Part shown: piece by piece, positions 1 through 10,927 of the stretch
How positions within the stretch are numbered: the stretch's first letter is position 1
Layout of the letters: every line of letters starts with the position of its first letter
NCBI GenBank assembly: GCA_030267565.1
Contig: BRXU01000002.1
Location: forward strand, 1-64,000
Direction: 5' to 3'
Origin: Pleodorina starrii
Lineage: Eukaryota > Chlorophyta > Chlorophyceae > Chlamydomonadales > Volvocaceae
Length of the DNA: 64,000 bases
Notes under the pieces: model-generated
The model's input: the letters and a program-made list of their open reading frames with translations, nothing else
What the model was told of the DNA's origin: nothing
The model's database searches: none
Made by a program: the position numbers and the translations under genes

Positions 1-677
1 AACCCTAAAACCCTAAAACCCTAAAACCCTAAAACCCTAAAACCCTAAAACCCTAAAACCCTAAAACCCTAAAACCCTAAAACCCTAAAACCCTAAAACC
101 CTAAAACCCTAAAACCCTAAAACCCTAAAACCCTAAAACCCTAAAACCCTAAAACCCTAAAACCCTAAAACCCTAAAACCCTAAAACCCTAAAACCCTAA
201 AACCCTAAAACCCTAAAACCCTAAAACCCTAAAACCCTAAAACCCTAAAACCCTAAAACCCTAAAACCCTAAAACCCTAAAACCCTAAAACCCTAAAACC
301 CTAAAACCCTAAAACCCTAAAACCCTAAAACCCTAAAACCCTAAAACCCTAAAACCCTAAAACCCTAAAACCCTAAAACCCTAAAACCCTAAAACCCTAA
401 AACCCTAAAAACCCTAAAACCCTAAAACCCTAAAACCCTAAAACCCTAAAACCCTAAAACCCTAAAACCCTAAAACCCTAAAACCCTAAAACCCTAAAAC
501 CCTAAAACCCTAAAACCCTAAAACCCTAAAACCCTAAAACCCTAAAAACCCTAAAACCCTAAAACCCTAAAACCCTAAAACCCTAAAACCCTAAAACCCT
601 AAAACCCTAAAACCCTAAAACCCTAAAACCCTAAAACCCTAAAAAAAAAAACCCTAAACCCTAAAACCCTAAAACCC
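1..677. repeat. Telomere repeat array (CCCTAAAA)n
   Basis: The array is about 84 units of CCCTAAAA, the C-rich strand of TTTTAGGG, reading 5' to 3' inward as expected for the left end of a chromosome. The 8-base unit with four T residues is the type described for Chlamydomonas; many other green algae and land plants carry TTTAGGG. The distal 400 bases are perfect. Three irregularities occur toward the inside: a five-A unit at 407-411, another at 544-548, and an 11-A run at 641-651 followed by one plant-type CCCTAAA unit. Such degenerate units are usual at the inner edge of telomeres. Confidence 0.98.
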
Positions 678-2160
678 AAAAGTGCCAACTATGATACGTG
701 CTCACAACCGTGCACGGGTCGGTCCGTTGCACTCTGAGCGAGTGAAGCCGTTCCCCAATCCCTACCCAATAGAGCTCACCATACAGCTCGTAAGCATTGA
801 CATAAATCTGCCACATACACTTACATTACGAGCCTCCGCGCTCCGAGTACTTGATTCGACTGCGGCCCTTCGCATCCCAACTACTGGCCCGCCCTCTCCT
901 GGACACCTCTCCAATGGATGCGCAAGCGGGTGCACAGTATGACTATCAAGCCATTCGCCACTGCGACTCCCTCCTGTAAGCAAGTGCGACAACCGTTCCA
1001 TGCATGGCCGAGCGAAGCAAGCGACACGTCCCTGGCGTTTCCCTGCCAAATGTGCGCTGTATACAATGACACTATTTGAACAGACGGGTAAGCGCGAAAC
1101 ATAAACAAATGGCGACGAGGAACGGCAGGCAGGAAGAACCGAAGGCGGCGCAACTATATAGAAGTTGCAAAATAAGATTTAAAGTATTGGCGATGTAAAT
1201 GATGTCTAGCCTTTATCGGAACTGTTATGTTTTGTGTTCCACTCCAATCCAATTGTGCTGACCATGTATGGCGAATCGCTAAATCTTATCCTGTTGTTAA
1301 TCGCAACTCGCAGGCTGCACGTGTAGGCTTGGACACATGCTCAGGCGGCCTGGGTGGCGAGCAGCTCGGAGCTAGCGGCCTGGCGTGGACTCCCTGGACA
1401 TGGCGCGTCGTGGCGCTAGCGGCCGGGAGCGGACTTGGCTGTCAGCGGCTCGCTGAAAATTTTCTTTCAAGTGCGTACGGGCTTCGCTTCTCGGGACGAG
1501 AAAACTTCGCGTTCGCAAGCCTTAACATCCCAGCAGCCTCTAAGGGTACTCGTCGCATACGGTGGTTTTTACCGCCATATAACTCTGGACAGGGTTCTGT
1601 GCGTAGTATCGTCCGTATGGGGGCTGTATGGGCCCTAAGGGCGCCCCTACGGGCTGTATAGTCCGTATGTGAGCTGTATGGGCCCTAAGGGGGACCTTAA
1701 GTGAACCGGGCCTTAAGGGCTAAGGCCTCCTGGACGTATGGTACATATGTGAAGCCCTTAGTGACCTTAAGGGCATTTTGACTGCTATAGGGAGGGCGGC
1801 CGCGACCTTCAACGCACTCACCAGCACAACGCTAGCTCCAAAAATATGTGACAAGGGGGCCACCAGCATTGGTATTTCACTATTACACGATGCGAACTGA
1901 GTGCAACCTATCCATCAGGGACTCTCGCTACATGCATGCGCAGAGGAATGCCGCACGAAGCAGCGAACTATTTCGGTATATTCTGCCGTGACACTACATC
2001 TTATACATAATGATATAAGACAACAACGCATATAAGCTTCAGCTCATCAAACATAAGACGCTGCTCGAGATGTTCATACATAATATCTGTAAACGACGAG
2101 CTTCAATCGAGTTGCTATCTGAGAAATTTTGCTTCAAGTGAAAGCTTACAGTTGGGTAAC

Positions 2161-2482
2161 ATAAAAAAAGCGGACGAAGAGGACGAAGCTGCCGCCGTAC
2201 GGGTCACGCGAGGACGCTCCCACCTCCAAGCTTGACCCAAACGTGCTGAGCGCACCCGAAACCTCATGCAATTATTCAAAAAATCAATACTGTGCCTGCG
2301 TAAATGGACTGGGCCTGAGAAAAATGCTGTACCAACGACCTGCAGCAGCGTGGTGTCAAATCCCAGCTGTTCCGCCCGGAAACCTGCCCGATCGCGTGAC
2401 CTCGACATGTCAACGTACATGATTGGGCAGGGTACGCGTTGGCCATCAGGGGCCATAACTCGAACTCTACAGCGCAAGGCGG
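2161..2482. repeat. Subtelomeric duplicated element, copy A
   Basis: This segment aligns by eye with 3635-3990 in the same orientation. It begins with a run of A then gcggacgaagaggacgaa and contains shared blocks such as cgtgctgagcgca, gagaaaaatgctgt, acgacctgcag, gtcaaatccc, cctgcccgatcgc, ctcgacatgtcaa and ctcgaactctacagc. Substitutions and small gaps are frequent, so the copies are old. It could be a miniature transposon or a subtelomere-specific repeat. No coding content is apparent. Confidence 0.7.
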
Positions 2483-3200
2483 GCGCGGCCGGCACAAACA
2501 CGTCGAAACGGTGCTTGAACGAAACAGCTGTACCGCCACCTATGGAACGCCAAGCTTACAAGCCACTTTAAGAAACTATTACAACCTTGTGCCGCCGCAT
2601 GGCACCCGCAGAGTCGGTCTTTTGTCTGCATTTTGTTCATTGTCCCCGGGTGTACGTATCTACCCAGATGCGATCCCAGCATATCTGAGACTTGCCACCC
2701 ACCTGCTGCTTATCGCTGCTGTTGTTGCTGCAGCTGCTGCTACTGCTTACTTCTGCTGTGGGCGGCACCGGTGCCCCTCGCCGCCACGCAGTATCTGCGT
2801 GCCCGTGCTTGCCCTGATGCAACTCATCGCACAAGCGACTGCATCGTTGGCCGCTCCGCAGCACAGCAGTGACGACCTCAGGAAGCGGAGCCGGCGGTAC
2901 TGCTGCATGCAGCACCCGCCGGCGCTGCTGTCGCAGCCGTAGGGGGTGCGGAGCGACACCCACTGACACCCCTGGCGGTCACTGTGCGCCAGATGTTCAC
3001 ACTTTATAAGGGAAGCTAGAGGGAGAAATTTCAGAAGAGCGTGAAACGATTCGTACAAGAATCGGGGGGATTTCAATTGCCAACTTCTATGCATCCTGCT
3101 GTGCAGCGCTAGATAGAACCTGATCATTAGGCTGTGCTGCTGAATTCAGCAGCTGTAAAGGACGGACGGGACGACCCAGTCGCATGATTTCACATATATG

Positions 3201-3353
3201 CCATCGGAAGGTATGTGTCGCTGTACAACCCGCCCCTGTGTTTCCGCCCCGCGCGGCCATAGTGCGCGCAAGACTTTCACACGCCATCGGAAGGTATGTG
3301 TCGCTGTACAACCCGCACCTGTATGTGTTTCCGCCCCCCGCCATAGTGCGAGC
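3201..3353. repeat. Two-copy tandem repeat, 83 bp period
   Basis: The block beginning ccatcggaaggtatgtgtcg at 3201 recurs at 3284, followed in both copies by ctgtacaacccgc, a cctgtatgtgtttccgcc-type segment and gccatagtgcg. The second copy has an extra tgtatg and a small deletion. It looks like a simple tandem duplication inside the subtelomere. Confidence 0.75.
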
Positions 3354-3634
3354 AGGTGTGAGCAAGAGATACAGTGTAAATGGGAGGATGCGTATGAAAC
3401 AAAGACGGTAGGCTTACTCAGTGGGAACATTACACAGTGTCACAATCCGCTCTGCTTGTCCGTTGCACGTCGCCCTCCGCCCTGCAACCGAAGGGGCGGC
3501 ATGAAAGCTGGCAACTGGCGTTTGTACAAAGGATAACCAAACCAGTTGGCTGGCGGCAAAGTCGTGCCCTGGACGTTGTCGCCCGACCACATTAGTCAAT
3601 GGTACGGTTAGGAGGAGTGTCGTTTAGGCAGCGT

Positions 3635-3990
3635 ACCAAAAAAGTGGACGAAGGTGGACGAATCAGCAGCCGTACGGACTGCGCTCGGACGCTCCAAGCT
3701 TCACCCAGACGTGCTGAGCGCAACCGAAACCTCCGACAATTATCCAATTAGTCAAATCTGTGCCTGCGGGAATTGACTGAGCCCGAGAAAAATGCTGTGG
3801 GTGCCTGCCAACGACCTGCAGGGTGGTATCAAATCCCGGCGTGCTGGTCCTCCCGAAGACACACTTGGGATTCACGAACGAAACAGATACGTCGCCAACA
3901 CCCTGCCCGATCGCACGTCCTCGACATGTCAATGTACATCGTGCAGGGTGCGTGTTTGCCAGCACTCGAACTCTACAGCACAAGGCGTAC
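3635..3990. repeat. Subtelomeric duplicated element, copy B
   Basis: This is the partner of 2161-2482 in direct orientation, about 1.47 kb further inward. It carries an extra segment of about 30 bases in its middle (around 3850-3890) relative to copy A. The copies share many 12-18 base blocks in the same order but are clearly diverged. Confidence 0.7.
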
Positions 3991-5225
3991 AACAAACTTT
4001 GGCAGGCCATAACTTTATATACTATTTACTATACCCAGGTCCAAATTTAGTTCTGAACGCATATTTGTACTCCTTATGCAAAAAAGCTTTCGATTTCTGG
4101 AGTGTTTTTTCTTTCCTACACACACCCCTGGGGCTCCGCCCTTTTCCCGGCGCCGACACCCCTTGTTCTACTAGGCGTTTGGTGGGACCCCTTCTGTATG
4201 AGGCCCTGCTTCCAGGGGTATGATGCGTTGCAGTTTCGTTAGCCGTGAGACAGCCGTGCGACAGTCGCCCGTGTTGTTGACTGTTGTTGTTTGTTCATTT
4301 TTTGTGGCCGAGATCGGGCGACTGAGGTTTGTGACGCCTCTTGTGCGCTTTGCTTCTCGTTTTGCACGGCTTGCAGCCTTCTCCGCTGCTAAATTGCTAA
4401 ATTAGGGACCGTGATTTGGAAGCCCTGGCTTGTGTGAGTGAGCGCGGCGCCCACGGTGGGACAGACGGACGGCGGAACATATGGATGTAGCCGCGCGTCT
4501 GCCCCTGCACTGCTTTCCTGCCATGTCACGCAGGTCCTCCGCCGGCGCTCGTCCGCCCTTAGCTAGGATGACCCACGCTTGGTGACCCTCGCGCCTTCCC
4601 CACTGAGTGAAGGGGTGCTAAAGCCTGCCGGTACCTTAACTGGATGGGAATGCCGCGCACATGTTTTCGGTAAGTAAGTGTGGTTCAGGGATGCGGTGAA
4701 GCCTTGCACGCGTATGCACGGTTAGTTGTGGGAGCCATCCTTAGCCATCCGCCAGCGGCTGTTTTGCACAGCCGCCGAGCCGCGGGTCTGTACCGGTAAA
4801 AGAGCGTCCAATGATAAATAGCGCCAAATTATGATGATTTTCCCTCTGGGACCGAGCGACTCCACCGTACGGATAGCCCTACCTTTGTAATGCACATCTG
4901 CCATCTGTCACAAGTCACATCCAGTGACTTCTCTCGCTAACTGACAATAGATTTTACACATTTTAGCGCAGATATGCTCTGCTAAAGGAAATGCCTGCAA
5001 GCCTCCTCTGAGACTGCTTGGGCTGGCTTTCATGCCCTGCCAGCTGATTTATCGCCAGACATTGTTGCTAGGACAACATACTTGACTAACTCGGATATTG
5101 GTTAAGGCAGGGATAGTTGATTAGGGTGAGCGAATTCAGATCCCTCCCCGTTCGTCCTACTTTAGCACGCGTCACGCTTGCATCGAAACATTACAAGAGG
5201 GCTTTGTACAACGGAGCTGGGCGCC

Positions 5226-8200
5226 ATGTTCAAAAAGCCGTTTTCGATTGGGCAGTCACACAAAGTCAGTGGTGCGGACCGGAAGAAGCTTCGAAGGTGA
5301 GGCGACGGTTGCTTGGCCTTGACCATCACGTAACATGCAATATGGAAAGGCGGCATTGGTCGAGGGCTTCCACTGGCTTTCGCGGTTCGTGTTTTTCGAC
5401 GCTCAAGGAGCCCTGCCCACACACAACACACAGGGCCCTTGAGAAAACGTTCGGCGTCAGCGAGGACGGCCTGGAGGCGCTTCTGCCCGCCAAGGTCGGA
5501 GAGCTGGAGTGCGCCAAGCTGGCCTCCCCCTCCCGCGTGGTGCTGTACCTGCACGATGGAGCGCCCATCTTGATGGACCCCAATGGCAAGGGGGACTACG
5601 TGCCCACCATCTTTGCGCTTTGGAGGCTGCCTACGCTCCTGCCCCAGGTGCCGCCGCCTGTCCCCGCGTGCGTGTGCGTTGGCAGAACAATGCCAGTGTG
5701 CAACCCAGCCGCATACATTTGCCACTTGCATTGGGGAAGTGGGGTGCTGGTATGAAGGGTGTGGTTGCCGTTGCTCTAGGGCATTGTTGCGGCTCTTCGG
5801 CAGCACTGTCTGGCCCTAGGTGATACTGTAGCACGCTTGCCGGCCCTACACCTCGGCATAGCGCCCATATCATTCACACCGATATCGACCCATATAGCCG
5901 CTCTCCCCACCCGTCTTGGCGCCTACGCCTCTTGCCTCCCCAGGTGTACGTAAAGCACCCCGCCGTCAGCCGCTACATCGTGGGCGGTGCGGACCTGATG
6001 CTGCCGGGCGTGCTCCTGCCCTCGGGGGGCCTGGCCCCCTTCGAGCGTGACCAGCTGGTGGCGGTGTGCAGTCCGGGCAATGCGGCCCCGGTGGCGGTGG
6101 GCAGTGCCACCATGGCGGCGACCGATGCAGTGGCGCGCATCCGGGGGTGCGGGGCTGCGGGGCCCAAGGGAAAGCTGGTGGAGCTGGTGCAGGTGTGTGA
6201 GGCTGGAGGGCCGGAGGAGGCCGGGGGTAAGGCGGGACGTGGCGGGGCAGGAGGTCCCAACGTCTGCGGACTCAGGGACGACGTGGCGCTTCAGGAGTCT
6301 AGTGGGTGAACAATCATACCCTTGCTTGATTGGAAAACAATGAACAAAATTGATGAGGCGCATCCTGTGTGCCCAGGCGGGGGCCTGGGGCTAGATTGGC
6401 GCCGTTCAATGGTGAAATTCCATATAGAATTCTCTCGAGTCCGAGCCAAGTGGGTAAGCTTCGAAGAAGTCCAGGGCCGGGTCCTCATAGCAGCTTACGT
6501 GCCCATCCTCCTTTCTTCCAGGGCCGGGTCCTCATAGCAGCTTACGTGCCCATCCTTCACTGCTGTCTCACTCGGCCTCTTTCATCCCCGCAGCACTACG
6601 GCGACTATTTGTGGTCGGATGTGGGCGGGCGGGCGGTTCCCAACGAGGGCTTCCTGGCGGACGGGGTGGTCCCGGTGGGGGTGTCGTCCGTGGAGGCCAC
6701 ACTGACACAGGTGAATGGATGGGTGAGTGCGTGCATGCGTGGGTGTCCGGAAGTCGGTGGCAGCAGCGCGGGACCTCCGGGGTTTGGTACCTGGGGACCA
6801 TCCAGCAGGACATCCCGGGGTATACCCCATACGCAAGTGGCAGCAGGGAGGGCCTTGGAAGTGCGCTGGGCGTTGGATGTCACTGGGCCGTTCAGTTCCG
6901 TCCGCTCGCATACGGGCATATGAACATGTCTGTATGAGTAGTGCTTTCCCATGGCGTCCCCTCCCATCAACCCATCACATCCGCGGTTCAACAGTGCGGC
7001 CATGACGACGGAGCAGAGGGCAGCAATGACGACTGGACCACTGACGCCGGCACCGGAGGTATGTGCCGAGGCAGCAAGAGGGTCATTTCGGTACGGTGCT
7101 GCACCAGCAAGGTCATTTTCAGACGTCCTGCCCAGCAACGATCACATTCATCAGCGGTTGCAAGCACGGCGGCAATCTTAGAGATCTCTTGCCCCAGTCC
7201 GCAGCTTTTGGGACCCTCCATTAGTGCCACTCGCGGTGCACGCATGTTTCTTGTAGTAGCGGCTTTCTTGTCATAGCTGCAGCATCAAGATATCCCTGCG
7301 ACGCCTGCAGGGAAGGAAGGCGCTGCAACGGACAACAGTGCGGTCGCCGCCGCGCCATCATCCTCTGCGGACGTGGACGCGGCCGCGGGTCAGGTCCGGG
7401 CAATGGACCTGCGCTCTGAGGCCGCACCCGCGAGGACGGCGGCGGAGGGCAATGCGGATGAGCGGCTCGTAGGAGGCAACGGCGCAACAGGTTCCGCAGG
7501 CGCATCATCTTCGGGCGGTGGCGTAAGCGGGGAGGACGCAGTTGACATGGACTCGCTGCTGGAGTGTGCACTGCTGCAAGCGCTGCACAGGAGCGTTAAG
7601 GACACAGGTAGCGCGCATGCTGACTGGCGTGCTGACTGATGTACCGCAATTCACCTTGTTAATTGCCTTGCCTGTGTGTAAACTGGGGATAGGTTTAGGT
7701 CCGTGTTGCGGCCTTCCTCCAATGGCCTGCACTAATTGGTGATGGGCGGCTGAAACTGTCCCTGGCCCTTTCATTCGGACTTCTGCATGTACGCTCTGTA
7801 CTGCCTCTCGCTGGTGATCTCGTGTCTGAAACGCTCGCTACCCCCTCATCTCCCCGGTCAGACCTGCCTATCAACTCGTCCGTGTTGTGGAATCAGCACA
7901 TGCTGCCCGCCCGGCCTGCTGGCAGCACTCTGGATGTCAAGAAGTCCAAGCACAAGAAGATGTCCAAGTTCTTGCAGGTAAGAAATAGGGGGGTTAGCAG
8001 GGCACTGCACTGCACAATCTGCACTTCAATGTGTGGTGCGGGCAGGGGCCTGAGTGCCTATTCGAACCCGTCCGATGCATTTTTTTTCCAGAGTGCTCCA
8101 CTCGTTCCGGTGGTCGCGAGATGCCGCGTTGCAGCCAAGCAGCTGTCGGAATGGGGCTTGCTCTTGGAGAACCGGAAAGCGTTTGTTTGCTGCCGATGCG

Positions 8201-10927
8201 TACAAATTACGGGCGGAGACGGCTTGGAGCAAGTGCGGCTTGCTGCCGAGCTTGCCTGACCAGTCAGCGGAGGAGGAGGAGTTGGGCAGGCGTGTGCACA
8301 ACCGCGCCCGTGCATTGTTCGATGCCCACCTTTCCTACCGAGGTTACTTCGCAATCACTGCTCCGCTCCACTTATGTGCGCTCCTTGGCCCTCGCGGTTC
8401 GCACCCCTACAGGCGTACGGCAAGCAGGGCCTGCTGACCGTCAAGGAGGACAAGCACTCGGGCGACATGATTGTGACCAGCGTTAATCGGACCGCGACCA
8501 TTTACACCGAGTACAGGTACGGTGTATAAGCAGGGGAGGCCGCCGCGGACGGAGGAAGAGCTGCGTTGGGAACATACAGTAAATGTAGGCGGCCAGTGCG
8601 ACCCGACTGCCCGGAGCGGGGCGGTTGGGCCTCGCGGCTTGTGGGTTGTGTTCAATCACATCAGCTGAGATTAGCCGGACATGAAGCCCGAATCGCCACG
8701 CGGTGAGGCGCTCATCGGCCGTTTCGTTGCACTGGCCGGACGTGTCTCCGCCATCACCCACCATGGTGAACCACGGCAACGTTCCCTAAGAAGGACAATG
8801 CATTAATCTCAATGCTGATGCCCGCCACTGTACTCGACGGCTCCCCCATTCGTGGATCCTAGGCCGTACAAAGCTAGCGCCACCGCCGCCGCGGAAGCGA
8901 GCCCCTCCGCCGGTGCTGGCGGCAATAGCGCTCTTGCGGGCGGGGCAGCGCCCTCCTCACTCCCCGCGGCAGGCACGGGGGCCGCGGGCCCCTCCGTCGC
9001 CTCCGACGAGCTGCGGATTGAGGAGGTGTACAAGCCGGGCAAGGAGCTGCGGCCCGTGTTTGAGGAGCTTGGTCTCAAGTGGGTCGATGTGGGTGGGAGC
9101 TCCCGGGGGCGGAGGCAGAGAGAACGTTGGAAGTGGCCTGGACCCGGACTAGCTGCAGCTATGGCTTTGACGTGCGTCTTGTCTTGTGCGAGGAAGGACC
9201 GGACTCATGCCTACCGCAATGCCACCCTGCGACGGTACAACACTCGGCCCTCCGCCCGCGCTTGCTAAACGCCATCAATATCGCCACGTCGTTTTTCCTC
9301 CGCGCTTGTAGTTCAGAGGCGCTGTACAGCGCTGCCGAGGCGGCCGAGGTTGCGTTTGGGTACGTCAAGGCGGCGAGCCTGGAGCAGGGCGCGCCCGACA
9401 ACAGGACCATTGTGCTGAATCCCACATTGTGCGACGCTTTGTTCAAGGTGACTGGGTGGTTGGATTTGGGGCGGAGGAGACGGTATGGAAAGCGTATCTC
9501 GGGGCGGCCGGGTGTCTGCTTCGGTGCAAACGGCGATAAGGAAGTACGGTATCGCATCGTTCGACACTAGGACTCCCGCGTTGCTCAACTGGCGGTGGCC
9601 TTCACATTGTACCCGACTGTGCGGGAAAACAGCATCGTGGCCCGCATCCACCTTGAGATTACCGACGCGGGGGTCTTTGCACACGCGGCGCAGCCTCTCG
9701 CGCAGGCTTGGCGGGGTGATTCGGTATCCGGGAGCTGCAATGCTGATGCAGGCTTTTAGGGCCAGGCCGGTATTGTTCACTCGTGCCACCCTCACTGTTG
9801 TGTTTTCCTGCGCTCCCCCTTCCGCCCGGGTCCCTCCCTCAGGGACTGATCAAAAAGGGGGAGATCTTTCCCACCCACCTGGCCAAGGCGGACCTCCGCG
9901 AGGCCTTTATGCGGCGAATGCACCTGCAGTGCCGGATCACCAAGGGCAACCAGCAGGTGTGAGAGCCAGTGCGAATATAGCAGAGGCACCAGCAGCAGCA
10001 GATCACCAAGTTACGCCGGGCTGTCGCCACAGGGGCATCCGGAGTAGCTCTTCCCATATCCCTGCATCGTTATGTCCTCGTAGTTGCTGGAGCCCGGCCT
10101 GGTGCCTAATGCAGCGCGCAATGTGTGAAGGCAAACAATGAATTGAGGAACCCGGAGCGCTGTAGGAGCATTCGAGATGCTGAAGCCCCGCCACGCCACT
10201 GCACTGCACCCTCGTGGCCGTTGTAACCCGTCCGGCAGGTCGTCCGAAAGGGTCAGCCCCCGGCCGTACAGATCAGTACGGAGAAGCGTCAGGGCAACAA
10301 GCGGGTCACCAAGGTGGTGGGCCTGGAGCCGTTCCTGGTGGACCTGGAGCAGGTGGGTGGGTGTGTGAGGAAGGGCAAGTGTGTGTGGGGGGGGAAGTGT
10401 GGGGGTGGAGGCGAGGCGCGGTGGTATGACGTGGGGCGGATCGCGGCTGTCGGCAGTCTTGCCCGGGCCGGTGCTGCTGCTGGTGGTTGCTGTGGAGTTA
10501 CCCGTATACACGGGCTGCTCCCCACCACCCATCACACGCGTCACGCACCGCATCGCAGGTCGCCGCCGATTGCCAGCGCAAGTTCGCCTGCTCCACCAAC
10601 CTGGTGGAGCTCCCGGGCAAGGGAGCCGGACACGAGGTGCGTGCGGTCAATGGTCAATCCTATTAGTCGGGATTGGCGGGGGCTGCGGGCCGGCACACGT
10701 TAGATGCCTTGCCGTCTTGAGTGTCCTTTGCTGTCCTGCTGTCACCCACGTCGTTGCTTCTTTTCTTCGCTCTTGCCTAGATGTGGGGCGGAGGTGATGT
10801 GGGGCTCAGATTCGGCCCGCCCTTTCCCCCGCAGGTGGTGCTGCAGGGCTCCTTCCTGGAGCAGGTGGCCGATTTTGTGATGCAGCAGTACGGTATTCCT
10901 AAAAAGTATTTTCAAGTCAAGAAATGA
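5226..10927 (+). CDS. EIF2D: Translation initiation factor eIF2D (ligatin)
   Basis: eIF2D binds the 40S subunit, can deliver initiator tRNA independently of GTP, and helps recycle post-termination 40S complexes. Thirteen exons join in phase: 5226-5296, 5434-5647, 5944-6192, 6594-6710, 7283-7607, 7862-7977, 8413-8516, 8863-9078, 9312-9447, 9843-9956, 10239-10352, 10559-10636, 10835-10927, giving 648 aa (human about 584). The start MFKKPF and ADRKKLRR are typical of the family N-terminus. A PUA domain follows (GGADLMLPGVLLP near residue 105), then a low-complexity linker (about 218-325), a winged-helix-like segment (LDVKKSKHKKMSKFLQ), a SWIB/MDM2 domain (LYSAAEAAEVAFGYV, LNPTLCDALFK; about 450-545) and a C-terminal SUI1 domain (TEKRQGNKRVTKVVGLE, KFACSTNLVELPGKG). 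Two TGTAA signals lie at 11090 and 11124. It is the first gene inside the telomere. The order of domains and conserved blocks makes the assignment firm. Confidence 0.95.

Larger units (their letters stand above)
678..5225. other. Gene-poor subtelomeric region
   Basis: I see no convincing gene here. Reading frames are short, overlap on both strands and lack exon-like continuity. The region holds a diverged duplicated element (2161-2482 and 3635-3990), an 83 bp tandem duplication (3201-3353), a short repeated motif around ctgtatgggccctaaggg (near 1623 and 1675), a CA/GCTG-rich stretch near 2700-2800 and a T/G-rich block at 4100-4480. The last part (about 4900-5225) is the likely promoter and 5' UTR of the eIF2D gene. 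Confidence 0.6.

Noticed and set aside
1..677. Interstitial telomeric repeat rather than a true end
   Set aside because: The array begins at base 1, is nearly perfect, has the orientation of a left chromosome end and degenerates only at its inner edge.
8026..8301. Overlapping open frames on both strands at 7985-8410
   Set aside because: This lies in an intron of eIF2D between exons 7862-7977 and 8413-8516, which join in phase and match the family without extra sequence.
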